Made by a program: the position numbers and the translations under genes. From positions 1-64,000 of the forward strand of contig CAMDEX010000004.1 of assembly GCA_945897075.1 (NCBI GenBank): DNA of 64,000 nucleotides, in the 5' to 3' direction. Shown here piece after piece: positions 1 through 9,229 of this stretch (its first letter is position 1; each line of letters begins with the position of its first letter). This DNA is from Litorilinea aerophila (lineage in GTDB: Bacteria > Chloroflexota > Anaerolineae > Caldilineales > Caldilineaceae). The notes beneath the pieces are model-generated. The model made no database searches. It had not been told where the DNA came from and worked only from the letters and a program-made list of their open reading frames with translations.

Positions 1-776
1 AGGCTATGCCAATCGCGGCCAGAACGACGGGAAAAATGTAGTGGGTCCACAGACCAGCGGCGGCGAGGAGAGCGAAGGAAATTATGAATTGTGAATTGTG
101 AATTGTGAATTGTGAATGGCGGGTTGCGAGTTGCGAATGCGCACCGCCGCCGCCGTCTGCCGTCCGCCGTCCGCCGTTTCCCAACGCCCCCCAGACCAGC
201 GCGGCGCTTTCCAGCATCAACAGGCTGTACATGCGCGCCTCCTGGCTGTAGAAAATTTGGAAGGGGTTGAGCGCGGCGAGGAGGGCGGCGAGGAGGGGGA
301 TTAGGGATTGGGGATTGGAGATTGGGGATTGGCGACTGGCGACTGGCGACGACTGGTCACTGTTCACTGATAACTGCTCACTGCTCACTCTCTTCCCAAT
401 CGCGTAGACGACAGCGACGGTCAGCGTGCCGGTGAGGGCGGAGAAGGCGCGCAATGCCCACGGGCTGTGGCCGAAGGGGATGCTCCACAACTTCAACAGC
501 CAGTAGTAGCCCGGCGGGTGGATGTCGGCGGCCGCGGCAACGGCAATCTGGGCGAAGCTGCGCTGTACCAGCCCCCAGATGTTGCCCTCGTCGTGCCAGA
601 AGGAGGAGCAGGCGAGGCAGTAGAAACGGAGGAAGAGCGCGACGCAGAGAATGAGTGCAAGGGCGAGTTTCTCCTCGCGAGGAGAAAACGGGGATTGGAG
701 ATTGGAGATTGGAGATTGGGTGGGGCTGGTTGCGTCATTTTCGGAGCGACGCGCGGACGGTGAAATCTCCAATCTC
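1..776 (-). CDS. Partial GT39/PMT-like membrane glycosyltransferase (C-terminus beyond left edge)
   Basis: Manual minus-strand translation is open from ~776 to 1: ...EEKLALALILCVALFLRFYCLACSSFWHDEGNIWGLVQRSFAQIAVAAAADIHPPGYYWLLKLWSIPFGHSPWALRAFSALTGTLTVAVVYAIGKRV...LLAALLAALNPFQIFYSQEARMYSLLMLESAALVWGALG...FALLAAAGLWTHYIFPVVLAAIGIA. The DEGN, DIHPPGYYWLLK and SQEARMYSLL motifs are typical of GT39/ArnT-like proteins. Exact start unclear. Confidence 0.8.
84..184. repeat. Heptamer tandem repeats (GTGAATT, GAGTTGC/GGGTTGC, CGTCCGC types)
   Basis: attatgaattgtgaattgtgaattgtgaattgtgaatggcgggttgcgagttgcg... then gccgtctgccgtccgccgtccgccg; lies inside the partial GT39 CDS. Confidence 0.85.
300..391. 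repeat. Heptamer tandem repeats (GGGATTG, CGACTGG, CAGTGAA types)
   Basis: ttagggattggggattggagattggggattggcgactggcgactggcgac...; inside the partial GT39 CDS. Confidence 0.85.
691..720. repeat. Heptamer tandem repeat GAGATTG x4
   Basis: gggattggagattggagattggagattggg. Confidence 0.85.
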
Positions 777-2039
777 TCAATCTCCAATCTCTTTCATCGC
801 CTCGTAGACGGGCAGCGGCGTAAAATCCGGGGCGAGCAGGCGGAAAAAGGCTTCGGGCTGACGATTTTGCTCCCAGACATCCGTGGCCCGTTTCAGATAC
901 CAGACATTCGCCACGCCCAGCCAGGGCCATTCCGCGCGGATGCGCTGGTAGGCCAGGGGCAGATAGGCGGCCTGCTGTTCCAGCGAAACCCGGCCATAGC
1001 GGGCTTCCACAGCGGCCGGCGCGGCGTTCCAGTTCATCTCGCTGATCCAAAGCGCTTTGTGTCCATCGCCGTTGGCAACCATCACATCGCGCACGTATTG
1101 GGGGCGGCCAAAGTTCATCACCCGCGGTTGCATGCGGCGGTCGGTCGGGCCGGACCAGAGACCGTAGCCCTGGGCGGCCATTACATCAAAATAAGCCGCC
1201 GCGCCGGCGTCGTACATCCGTTGCAAGAAGAGCAGATCGTTGAAGTTGCGCCCGGCAATCGTCGTGCCGTCCAGATCGATTGTGGCGGCCAGCGCGCCGG
1301 CGATGACGACAATCTCCGGGTTGGCTGCGCGGGCTGCGTTTGCGCCCGCTTTCAGCAGTTCCGTATACTGCTCCGGGCTGACCGGGTAGACGCCCCACTC
1401 CGGGTTTATGTTGGGTTCGTTCCAGAGTTGGACGTACTTCACCCGTCCCCGGTAGCGGCTGACCAGCGCGGCCACGAAGTCGGCGTAGTCCTGGTAATCG
1501 TCGGGCGGGGCGTAGGTGCCCACCGCGTCACCCCCGGCCCGACTCCAGGCGGGCGGGTTGCTGATGCGCACGATCAGCTCCATCCCGTGCTGCTCGGCCA
1601 GGGCGACGATCTGGTCGTACTTTTCCCAGGCCGAGCGGTGGGGCTGGTGGCGGCGATCCTCAAAATCGCCTTTGGCGTGAATTTCGATGTCCTCCCAGGG
1701 GAACTCCTGGCGTAGCCAGTGAAAACCGGCAGCCGCGGCCATCTCCACGGCCAGGGCGCGCTTGTCGGGTTCCACTTCCTGCTCCAGAAAGACGTTGACG
1801 CCGTAGGGGTTTACATCCGCATAGGCGGTCACGGCGGTTGGGGCTAGCTTCACTTGGGGGCGCAGCAGCCCAGCGGCCAGATCGCTCAACCCCTTCACCT
1901 GGGCGGCAAAGGCCTCCTCGCCGGTCTGCTGCCACATCCAACGCCGGGCGGGGGGCGTACTCAACAACAAAAGGGCCAGCCCAGTTACAACGAACAGGCC
2001 GGCCCAGAGGGTGAGGGTTTGTCTAACCGCGCTTGTCAT
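777..2039 (-). CDS. Glycoside hydrolase, cellulase/GH39-like TIM barrel, N-terminal signal anchor
   Basis: 420 aa; hydrophobic N-terminus; FVAALVSRYRGRVKYVQLWNEPNINPEWG (catalytic NEP motif), WISEMNWN. Confidence 0.75.
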   Translation of the reverse strand: MTSAVRQTLTLWAGLFVVTGLALLLLSTPPARRWMWQQTGEEAFAAQVKGLSDLAAGLLRPQVKLAPTAVTAYADVNPYGVNVFLEQEVEPDKRALAVEMAAAAGFHWLRQEFPWEDIEIHAKGDFEDRRHQPHRSAWEKYDQIVALAEQHGMELIVRISNPPAWSRAGGDAVGTYAPPDDYQDYADFVAALVSRYRGRVKYVQLWNEPNINPEWGVYPVSPEQYTELLKAGANAARAANPEIVVIAGALAATIDLDGTTIAGRNFNDLLFLQRMYDAGAAAYFDVMAAQGYGLWSGPTDRRMQPRVMNFGRPQYVRDVMVANGDGHKALWISEMNWNAAPAAVEARYGRVSLEQQAAYLPLAYQRIRAEWPWLGVANVWYLKRATDVWEQNRQPEAFFRLLAPDFTPLPVYEAMKEIGD

Positions 2040-2406
2040 TGAGCCGTTTCGCTATAAAACCGAAGATGTGGCGTAAGGCTGATTCGGGGGAGTCAGTGGG
2101 AAGTTGGCTCTCAACCACATGCGACTCGCTGCCACTATGCAGGTGATGTGGAAATGTGCTTATTTCTCGGTGATGAGGCGCATTATCCCATCGATAAAGC
2201 AGTCCATCAATCGCTCTACGTTCCCAATGGAAGGCATACCCATCAGCGGCAACTCGCATATCTAAATAGGACTGGTCAAACAAATGCAAGCGCAGCACAC
2301 GCGGTTTGAGTGCTGTTCCCCCTACCAATACATTTCCTGTTATAAGATGCGGAAATTCATCCAGCGCTACTGTAAGCAGGCGCTGATATCGTTCGCGTAC
2401 TTCCAT
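2023..2406 (-). CDS. DUF6516 (TumE-like) family protein, putative toxin
   Basis: LRLHLFDQSYLDMRVAADGYAFHWERRAIDGLLYRWDNAPHHREISTFPHHLHSG: RWDNAPHH...PHHLH signature. Confidence 0.65.
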   Translation of the reverse strand: MEVRERYQRLLTVALDEFPHLITGNVLVGGTALKPRVLRLHLFDQSYLDMRVAADGYAFHWERRAIDGLLYRWDNAPHHREISTFPHHLHSGSESHVVESQLPTDSPESALRHIFGFIAKRLNDKRG

Positions 2407-2683
2407 TTGCGGATTCCGTCAACAGAGTGCGAATCGATTGGATAGCCTCGATGCTATTCTGCCAATCGATATAGTCTTCCCAAGCCGGATGGGCTATCAC
2501 GCGTCCTTCAGAGATCGCCTGTTTCAGGTCAACAGGCCGTAATACGGCATAACGCTCGCGCAGTTGCCCAATCTCCGCTTCAATCAATGCTATTTCTCGG
2601 AAAAGAAAAGCTGTCAGGCTTTGCTGAAGCAGCGTCTCTTCCTGTAACGAAAGTTCTTTGGCTACAGCTTGCAGTGTGAGCAT
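2357..2683 (-). CDS. Small protein overlapping DUF6516 gene, putative antitoxin partner
   Basis: 108 aa, overlaps downstream DUF6516 ORF by 50 bp on the same strand. Confidence 0.5.
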   Translation of the reverse strand: MLTLQAVAKELSLQEETLLQQSLTAFLFREIALIEAEIGQLRERYAVLRPVDLKQAISEGRVIAHPAWEDYIDWQNSIEAIQSIRTLLTESANGSTRTISAPAYSSAG

Positions 2684-2705
2684 ATCCTCCTCCTGATTCG
2701 TGATT

Positions 2706-2918
2706 TCACAGAATTGTCCGCAATTCGGCGATCAGTTCCTCTGCGCTGTGTGACTTCAGCTTTCCCGCCCTAAACAATTCCAGGGAAATCTCCGCATCGG
2801 CGGCAATTTGCCTACGTCGTTCTGCTATATAGCGATTGTGAAGGATTTCTGCCAATATGCCTCTTTGATCTAAAGGCAACTCCATAACACTGTCAAGCAC
2901 CTGTTCCAATGTTGTCAT
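2706..2918 (-). CDS. Small putative addiction-module/antitoxin-like protein
   Basis: 70 aa MTTLEQVLDSVMELPLDQRGILAEILHNRYIAERRRQIAADAEISLE... Confidence 0.4.
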   Translation of the reverse strand: MTTLEQVLDSVMELPLDQRGILAEILHNRYIAERRRQIAADAEISLELFRAGKLKSHSAEELIAELRTIL

Positions 2919-2973
2919 AGCGCAATTCTCCTAGTTCTACACTCAATTATCCGTTCCAGCGACGCGTTTTCTC

Positions 2974-4014
2974 CTACCTGCTTGTAAACGTAATCCCCGT
3001 ACACTGTTCGCTCTGGTTGAAGGTCTTGACCCATTTGGGGGATTGGGGCGTCAGATCACCGAATCCAGTGGACTCGCTTTGACCGCCAGGGGACATAGGG
3101 CCTGGGCATTGGACGACAAAAATTTCAACGGTCGTCCCGGCCGGCGCTTTGCCGTCAAAGGGCGAGAAGCCCCAATTTCCGTCGCCCGCCCCATCGCATC
3201 CCGAGCATTTGGTGTTGCGCGGACCAAAAAAGGCCACATGAACGCAGACGCCGTTTTGCGGCGAGTTGTCCGGGTAGCGCACGAAACCTTTAAAATAGGT
3301 GTCGCTCTCATTTAGATCGCACTGTCCATTATCCGACAAGAGGAAGGGGAAATTGGCCGCAGGCGCTGGGGCGGGTGCAGGTGCAGGTGCAGGCGCGGCG
3401 GGCGCGGGTGTGTTGGTAGGTGGAGGCGGAGGCGGGTTGGTGGGCGGCGGCGCGGCGGGGATGTTGGCCGCCACCTGCACGCCGCCGGTATTTTCCTGGC
3501 TGACCAGTTGGCCGAAGACCCAGCCCGCCTGCCCGTTGAAATTAATCTGCCACCAGTCGCCCGCCCCGTTCTTGCCCGTCACAACAAAACGCTGGCCCGC
3601 ATTGGCCGCGCCGATGACGGCGTAATTTGTGCCGGGGCCGCTGCGCACATTCATCGCCGAAGTGGTCGTTACCGCAGCCTCAGTTGGCGCAGGTGTCTGC
3701 GTGGCCGTGGGTTCCTGGGCTGGGGGCTGGGTGGCTGTGGGCTGGGCTGCCTGGCCTGCCTGGCCAGCCTGAGCAGCCTGGGCAGTGGCGGTAGCTTGCT
3801 CCTCGGCGGCGCGGGCCGCGGCCGCCGCGCCGGGATCAACCGGTGCGATCACAACTTCGGCGGTCGGCGTGAAGGTAGGGGCCGGTGTGTCGGTGGGCAG
3901 GGGTGGTACGGGCGTCGCGCCCAGATTGCAGGCAGCCAGGGCCAAGAGAGCCAAACCGAGAAAGAAAAGGCGAATGGGCATCGGAGACAATTCCTTTGAA
4001 AACGTTGACAACAA
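2974..4014 (-). CDS. Lipoprotein with SH3b domain and Pro/Ala-rich linker
   Basis: Lipobox LLALAAC; SH3b TSAMNVRSGPGTNYAVIGAANAGQRFVVTGKNGAGDWWQINFNGQAGWV; PAPAPAPAP linker. Confidence 0.8.
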   Translation of the reverse strand: MLSTFSKELSPMPIRLFFLGLALLALAACNLGATPVPPLPTDTPAPTFTPTAEVVIAPVDPGAAAAARAAEEQATATAQAAQAGQAGQAAQPTATQPPAQEPTATQTPAPTEAAVTTTSAMNVRSGPGTNYAVIGAANAGQRFVVTGKNGAGDWWQINFNGQAGWVFGQLVSQENTGGVQVAANIPAAPPPTNPPPPPPTNTPAPAAPAPAPAPAPAPAANFPFLLSDNGQCDLNESDTYFKGFVRYPDNSPQNGVCVHVAFFGPRNTKCSGCDGAGDGNWGFSPFDGKAPAGTTVEIFVVQCPGPMSPGGQSESTGFGDLTPQSPKWVKTFNQSEQCTGITFTSR

Positions 4015-4076
4015 TGGGCCGAGTATAGCACACGCGGAGCAACGTTCAAAGCGTTGGAGCAGTTCCAGGGGAAGTG

Positions 4077-4146
4077 AACAGTAATCAGTAATCAGTAAAC
4101 CGGGAAACGGCTGAACTGATAACTTCTCGCTGATAACTGCTCACTT
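4077..4146. repeat. Heptamer-type repeats (CAGTAAT / TGATAAC family)
   Basis: aacagtaatcagtaatcagtaaaccgggaaacggctgaactgataacttctcgctgataactgctcac. Confidence 0.6.
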
Positions 4147-5613
4147 TCTGCCGGCGCGGCCCTGCTGATCCGCGCTGCCCCGGTAGCTGGACACTTCCAG
4201 CTTGCAAACCGTACAACGATCTGTGTCGAAAATTCGACTGTGCAGCCACGGTTCCAACTGGTTCAGTTCCGCGCTCGTCGTAATGACTGTAGGCAAGTTG
4301 GCGCTGTAGCGGAAGTTCAGCAGTTGGAAGAGCTTCTCTTTGGCCCAGGGCGTGGCGCTCTCCACGCCCAAATCGTCCAGCACCAGCAGCGGCGTCTTGC
4401 GGATTTCGTCAAAGCGCCGGTCATAGGGGATGGGTGATTGGGGGTTGAAGGCCGCACGCAGAAAATCAAGAAAGTCGGGCACAACCAGAAACATTGCATC
4501 CAGATGGCCCTGATCGCGCTGGTAATTGGCGATAGCCGCGGCCAAATGTGTCTTGCCTGTGCCATAGGATCCCATTAACACCAACCAGCCCGCGGGTTGA
4601 CCTGCGTACTCTTTCGCCTTTGTCCACACAGTGCGCAAGTTGGACAACTCTTTCGCCGACAAGTTGCGCCTTTGGATCTCAAAGGTGTGAAACTGCTGCT
4701 CCAAATGCAGGGAAAGGGTACTCAGATCGCTCTGGCTGGCGTTGGCCCCAGAGCGGAAATCCGGCGCGGTAATGTGCAACCGCTGCGCCAGATTGATGTC
4801 GAGCAGACGGCTGCGCAGTCGCTGGTCCAGGTCTTCCAGCCGCTGGTTGGTGGTGATGACTGTGGGCAGTTGTGCGTTGTAGCGGTGGTTGAGCAGTTGG
4901 AAGAGCTTCTCCTGCGCCCAGGGCGTGGCGCTCTGGCTGCCCAGATCATCCAAAACGAGCAGGCGGGTGCTGCGTACCTGCTCAAACATTTCGTCGTACT
5001 GGATTTCGCTGTTGGGGCCAAAGGTGGTGCGCAGATGATCGAGCAGATCGGGCACGACAACGAAAATCGCAGGCTGTCCCCGATCCAGCCGGTCGTTGGC
5101 AATGGCCGCGGCCCGATGGGTTTTGCCACAGCCGTAGCTGCCCGTAATCACAAGCCAGCCCTCTGGCTGCTGCGCAAAGGCGTAGGCTGTTTCGTAGGCA
5201 CGGCGTAGGGTCTCCTGGCTGGGTGCAGAAAGCCAGGAAGGAGCAGGGGCAAATTGGTCAAAGGTGTAGCGGGCCAGTGCGGCCAGGTTGCTCATCCCCT
5301 GGAATTCATGCACGCGCCGCCAGAGACGTTCCTCCTGTTTGCAGTGGCAGGGCAAGGCTTTGCCAAAATCGGGGTGGCCCAGCGGCACATCCGCCAAGAC
5401 AAAGCCCACACCGCCACAGCGTGCGCATCCGGAGGAAAGGGGCTGTAACGCCGGACTGCCCGCGGGACGCTTGGGCAAAGAGGAGGGCCGCTCGCGCACA
5501 ATTGGTTCGCTGCCGTCGATCTCTCTTTGTTTAACGGATGATGAGATCGGAGAACTCGTCCGGGGTGTAGTTTTTGGGTTGCTGTGTCGCAGAATCTCGC
5601 CCAATTCTTCCAT
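4141..5613 (-). CDS. Tandem DnaC/DnaI-like AAA+ ATPase (two complete ATPase modules) with N-terminal zinc ribbon
   Basis: [29 protein letters not shown]; Walker [14 protein letters not shown] and again [13 protein letters not shown]; Walker B LLVLDDLG twice. Confidence 0.85.
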   Translation of the reverse strand: MEELGEILRHSNPKTTPRTSSPISSSVKQREIDGSEPIVRERPSSLPKRPAGSPALQPLSSGCARCGGVGFVLADVPLGHPDFGKALPCHCKQEERLWRRVHEFQGMSNLAALARYTFDQFAPAPSWLSAPSQETLRRAYETAYAFAQQPEGWLVITGSYGCGKTHRAAAIANDRLDRGQPAIFVVVPDLLDHLRTTFGPNSEIQYDEMFEQVRSTRLLVLDDLGSQSATPWAQEKLFQLLNHRYNAQLPTVITTNQRLEDLDQRLRSRLLDINLAQRLHITAPDFRSGANASQSDLSTLSLHLEQQFHTFEIQRRNLSAKELSNLRTVWTKAKEYAGQPAGWLVLMGSYGTGKTHLAAAIANYQRDQGHLDAMFLVVPDFLDFLRAAFNPQSPIPYDRRFDEIRKTPLLVLDDLGVESATPWAKEKLFQLLNFRYSANLPTVITTSAELNQLEPWLHSRIFDTDRCTVCKLEVSSYRGSADQQGRAGRK

Positions 5614-6277
5614 TTGTCTCGTTTTTCCCTTCGGTCTCCCAGCGGCGCAACACAGCCTGGATGTAGCGCAGTGCCCGCTTGTTGGCGATCACCGCAATCT
5701 CAAACGCTTCTTGAATCCACTCTGGCGGGTAGGTGCGCTCCATATCGCGCAGTTGCTCGGCGATGATTTCGGTCATCAGCCCAACGTTCTGTTCGTAGAG
5801 CAGAAAAATGTTGGGCCGCTCCACGTGCAGCCGGGCCTCCTCGGGCAAGACCTTTTGCAGTTCGCTCAATTTGCCCTGGCGGATCAACGCCACCATGCGC
5901 CGGCCTTTGGCCGTATTGAGAAAGTACCAATCCTGACGCAGAGGCGCGGTCTCGTCGCCCGTCTCCACATCCATACGCAGAAAGGTGTTGCGGGCCACGG
6001 CCCGTTGTAGCGCGTCTTCCAAAGTAGCCAATGGCGTGCGCAGATCGCTCTCCAGATTCAGGCTGAGCAGCAGGCGTTCGTCGCCGCGCAGATCGTCGCC
6101 AGCCAAATAGCGCAGTTCACCGCTCTGTTCGTTGAGCAGCCAGAAGGCGTAGACGGTCAGCTTCAACTCGGCCAGATCGTCAATCTGGGGCAGGAGATCG
6201 GTGAAGAAGCTCTCCGGCACGATGACCGGACGCTGTTTTTCGGGGAATCCGATGAAGCCGGGCAGAGTTTTGGGCAT
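5531..6277 (-). CDS. DnaD-like primosomal protein
   Basis: 248 aa; [47 protein letters not shown] is DnaD-domain-like; adjacent to DnaC-like and dnaB genes. Confidence 0.7.
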   Translation of the reverse strand: MPKTLPGFIGFPEKQRPVIVPESFFTDLLPQIDDLAELKLTVYAFWLLNEQSGELRYLAGDDLRGDERLLLSLNLESDLRTPLATLEDALQRAVARNTFLRMDVETGDETAPLRQDWYFLNTAKGRRMVALIRQGKLSELQKVLPEEARLHVERPNIFLLYEQNVGLMTEIIAEQLRDMERTYPPEWIQEAFEIAVIANKRALRYIQAVLRRWETEGKNETNGRIGRDSATQQPKNYTPDEFSDLIIR

Positions 6278-6374
6278 AGCGAGTTGCGGGTTGCGGGTTG
6301 CGAGTTGCGAGTTGCGGGTTGCGAGTTACTACCTGCCACTTGCAACTTGCTACCTGCCACTTGCCACCCGCCAC
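6278..6374. repeat. Two opposed heptamer arrays (GAGTTGC/GGGTTGC then CACTTGC/TACCTGC)
   Basis: gcgagttgcgggttgcgggttgcgagttgcgagttgcgggttgcgagttactacctgccacttgcaacttgctacctgccacttgccacccgcc. Confidence 0.85.
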
Positions 6375-6383
6375 TTTTGCCTT

Positions 6384-8333
6384 CTAATAGTCTAGCGTCT
6401 CCCGCTGAATTTCCAAATCCCGGAATTGGGTCAGCTCTTTGCGGAAGAAGAGGCTGACGGTGCCGGTGGAGCCGTGGCGGTGTTTGGCGATAATCAAATC
6501 GGCGATATTTTGCCGGTCCGTGTCTTCCACGTAATAGTCTTCCCGATAGACGAATAATACCACGTCGGCGTCCTGTTCGATCGAGTTGTGTACTACAATG
6601 TTGCCCGCCACAAAATTGCGCAAAACGGGCACAGTCAGATCGTATACGTCACTATCGCCATCTGGCTCAATCGAAGCGATTTGGTCCCAATAAATGTCGC
6701 GATGTGCCTGTCCTGCGCATCGCCTATTGCTGGGCGCTCCTATCACCCCATAATCTGGCAAACGGATTGGAGTCCTCCAGCGCTGCCGGGTCGCGGAACC
6801 GGCGAGAGCGGGCATCAACAACCGAAGATCGTCGGGTGTCGTGATCCGATCCGCAAATTCTGTAATCCTTGTTCTCTCCAACGGCACAGCGATTCGACCA
6901 CCAACCCGCAACTCGTCCAACCTCGCCCAGCCCTGCATCGTCAGAAATTTATGATTGGCTGTTGCCTGGATTCTCTTCCCAAGACGTGTCGTCAGCCGAA
7001 AGATTGGCTTTATGCCCGTGCAAAAGGCATTGCTGACTGTGGCCTGTCGCAATTTCCAAGTAGTCGGATCGATTGACAGAACCGTAAACCCACTCGTCCC
7101 TGCCAGTGAGCGTATGGGAACGTATCGCCCTTCGTCCGGCAGGTAGATGGGCGTATCACCCGCCAGACAACCGCTCTCGCGCAGGTCGGAGAGCAGCGGG
7201 CGTTTGTCTGAACGGCTCTCCACAGCACGGCTGAGCTGGCTGAGGGCGACGACGGGCACATTGAGTTCGCGGGCCAACTCCTTCAACGAGCGGCTGATGT
7301 AGCTGATCTCCTGCTGACGGTTTTCGCCGCGGCCGGGCGCGCTGCTGCCCGACATCAACTGCATATAGTCAATAACGATCAGGTCAATGCCGTGTTCCGC
7401 ATAGAGACGGCGGGCCTTTGTGCGTATATCCATCACCGTTGCGCCAGGGGTGTCGTCAATGAAGATCTTCGTGGCCGCCAGTGTGTTGGCCGCCTCCATC
7501 AAAATCGGCCACTCCTCGTCATAGACCTGTCCCAGCCGCAGCCGGTGGCTGTCAATGGCGGATTCCACCGAAAGCAGCCGCTGCACCAACTGCTCGTTGT
7601 TCATCTCCAGGCTAAAGATCGCCACCCGCGCGCTGTAGCGTTTGGCCGCGTTCTGGGCAATGCTCAGCCCCAGACTCGTCTTGCCCATACCGGGCCGCCC
7701 GGCCACAATAATCAGATCGCTCTTCTGGAAGCCGCCCAGCATCTTGTCCAACATCACAAAACCGGTGGGCACACCCATCAACATATCCTGGTTGCGGGCC
7801 AGAAAGTCGATCTGATCCACCACCTTCGCCATAATCGAGGCGATAGGGGTCAGGTCGCGGTGGATACGGCTCTCGCTGATACCAAAGATAATCTGCTCGG
7901 CCCGGTCTACCACCTCGTCAACGTTGTTGCTCTCGTCATAAGCCAGTTCGGCGATTTTGCCTGCCGCGCCGATCAGCCGACGCAGGATGGCCGTGCGCTC
8001 CACAATGCGGGCGTAGTAGTCTACATAAATCGCGGTGGGCGTGCTGTTGATCAGTTCGGTGATATAGGCCGGGCCGCCGATGGCCTCCAGCCGCTCTTGT
8101 CGCTCCAGCTCGTCCACCAGCGTCACAAAATCCGCGGGTTCGCGCCGTTCGTGCAGCGCGATCAGCGCGCTGAAGATCCAGGCGTGGCGCTCCCGGTAGA
8201 AATCCTCGGCCCGCACAAAGCTGGCAATTTTGATCACCGCGTCGGGATCGATGAGCAGCGCGCCAAGCACAGCGCGCTCGGCGTCAATGTTGGAGGGGAT
8301 ACTTTTGAGGGGGAGGTCGCTTGTTTCGCTCAC
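6384..8333 (-). CDS. dnaB: Replicative DNA helicase DnaB, intein-containing
   Basis: [38 protein letters not shown]|intein|[17 protein letters not shown]-terminal [17 protein letters not shown]. Confidence 0.95.
   Translation of the reverse strand: MSETSDLPLKSIPSNIDAERAVLGALLIDPDAVIKIASFVRAEDFYRERHAWIFSALIALHERREPADFVTLVDELERQERLEAIGGPAYITELINSTPTAIYVDYYARIVERTAILRRLIGAAGKIAELAYDESNNVDEVVDRAEQIIFGISESRIHRDLTPIASIMAKVVDQIDFLARNQDMLMGVPTGFVMLDKMLGGFQKSDLIIVAGRPGMGKTSLGLSIAQNAAKRYSARVAIFSLEMNNEQLVQRLLSVESAIDSHRLRLGQVYDEEWPILMEAANTLAATKIFIDDTPGATVMDIRTKARRLYAEHGIDLIVIDYMQLMSGSSAPGRGENRQQEISYISRSLKELARELNVPVVALSQLSRAVESRSDKRPLLSDLRESGCLAGDTPIYLPDEGRYVPIRSLAGTSGFTVLSIDPTTWKLRQATVSNAFCTGIKPIFRLTTRLGKRIQATANHKFLTMQGWARLDELRVGGRIAVPLERTRITEFADRITTPDDLRLLMPALAGSATRQRWRTPIRLPDYGVIGAPSNRRCAGQAHRDIYWDQIASIEPDGDSDVYDLTVPVLRNFVAGNIVVHNSIEQDADVVLFVYREDYYVEDTDRQNIADLIIAKHRHGSTGTVSLFFRKELTQFRDLEIQRETLDY
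6585..7169 (-). other. DnaB mini-intein (195 aa, no homing endonuclease seen)
   Basis: Starts [14 protein letters not shown], block B-like ATANHKFLT, block [25 protein letters not shown] followed by Ser+1; inserted between DLRESG and SIEQDAD. Confidence 0.92.
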
Positions 8334-8350
8334 AATCGGTTGTGCTCGCT

Positions 8351-8385
8351 AAAAACTGAGTTTCTGCCGAAGAAACTCAGTTTTT
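8351..8385. terminator. Perfect 15-bp stem hairpin flanked by A/T runs
   Basis: aaaaactgagtttct-gccga-agaaactcagttttt. Confidence 0.65.
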
Positions 8386-8455
8386 TCTATCCGGCGTCAG
8401 AGTAGGAAAAGTTCGGTGATAGACCGGGGAGTGGCTGGTGATAGTTCCAACGGCG

Positions 8456-8488
8456 CAAAAACGGCGAGCCTGCCAGGGACTCGCCGTT
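8456..8488 (-). terminator. Rho-independent terminator downstream of DUF151 gene
   Basis: Minus strand: AACGGCGAG...CTCGCCGTT followed by TTTTG, just after the stop at 8524. Confidence 0.65.
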
Positions 8489-8523
8489 GTGAGACGTTTG
8501 TAATTGGTGGGGTACGGCTATCC

Positions 8524-9042
8524 CTAATTGCCTATGTCCAGCCCCTCGATAAAGTCGCGGAAAACGTCCAAGTCTTCGTCAGCCACAGCCACCCCCTGAC
8601 CGACCGGCCCGTCCTCGTCGTCATCCACCAGAGTCAGCTCCTCTTCCGGCTCCATACCCGCCTTCTTCATCACATCGTCAGCCACGTAGATCGGCGCATC
8701 CATACGCACGGCCAAAGCCACGGCATCGCTGGGACGGCTGTCGATCTCGATGGTGCCGCCCCCGGCTTCCAGGACGATTTTGGCGTAGAAGGTGTCGTTT
8801 TGCAGATCGTTGATGATGACGTGGGAAATCTCACCGTCCAATTTTTCGATCAGATCACGCAACAGATCGTGGGTCATCGGGCGACTGACTTCGATCCCCT
8901 GCAATTGGATGGTAATGGCATCGGCCTCGAAAGGACCGATCCAGATGGGCAAATAACGGGTGCCGCCCTCTTCGCGCAAAACCACAATGCGGTGTTGGGA
9001 CATCAGGCTGACGCGAACGCTATCAATCAAGACTTCAATCAT
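8524..9042 (-). CDS. Bifunctional nuclease family protein (DUF151)
   Basis: [61 protein letters not shown]...[27 protein letters not shown]. Confidence 0.92.
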   Translation of the reverse strand: MIEVLIDSVRVSLMSQHRIVVLREEGGTRYLPIWIGPFEADAITIQLQGIEVSRPMTHDLLRDLIEKLDGEISHVIINDLQNDTFYAKIVLEAGGGTIEIDSRPSDAVALAVRMDAPIYVADDVMKKAGMEPEEELTLVDDDEDGPVGQGVAVADEDLDVFRDFIEGLDIGN

Positions 9043-9167
9043 AGATGACTCCCGGTCACGCTCTTCTTGACACAGAAGAGGCAGTACGGTGAAGGTACAC
9101 GAGGCTTGAATTTCATTATAGCACAGGGCCGAAAGCGTGCAAAGTGATCTTATCGCCATTTTCGACG

Positions 9168-9204
9168 GAAAAGAAGTTCGACTTTTCCGAGAAGTCGAAC
9201 TTCT
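9168..9204. promoter_or_regulatory. Perfect 13-bp inverted repeat upstream of QTMAN-like gene, with an overlapping alternative hairpin
   Basis: agaagttcgactt-ttccgag-aagtcgaacttct; overlapping alternative stem ggaaaag/cttttcc. Confidence 0.5.
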
Positions 9205-9229
9205 GTGCGATTTGCTGTATGATACTTTT

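Noticed and set aside
84-391. Heptamer arrays considered as CRISPR
   Set aside because: Units are 7 bp and contiguous, no unique spacers, no cas genes in the window.
493-2042. Overlapping ORFs 493..1050(-), 651..1715(+), 1186..1398(-), 1660..1941(-), 1854..2042(+)
   Set aside because: Shadow frames of the GH and GT39-like genes; composition is Arg/Ala/Gly/Pro-rich without domain motifs.
6588-7261. ORFs antisense to the DnaB intein (6588..7076, 6955..7146, 7010..7261)
   Set aside because: Lie fully over the intein/dnaB coding sequence with no recognisable motif; not a nested homing endonuclease.
7392-8405. 337-aa plus-strand ORF over dnaB
   Set aside because: Antisense shadow of a strongly supported dnaB reading frame; His/Gln-rich, no family resemblance.
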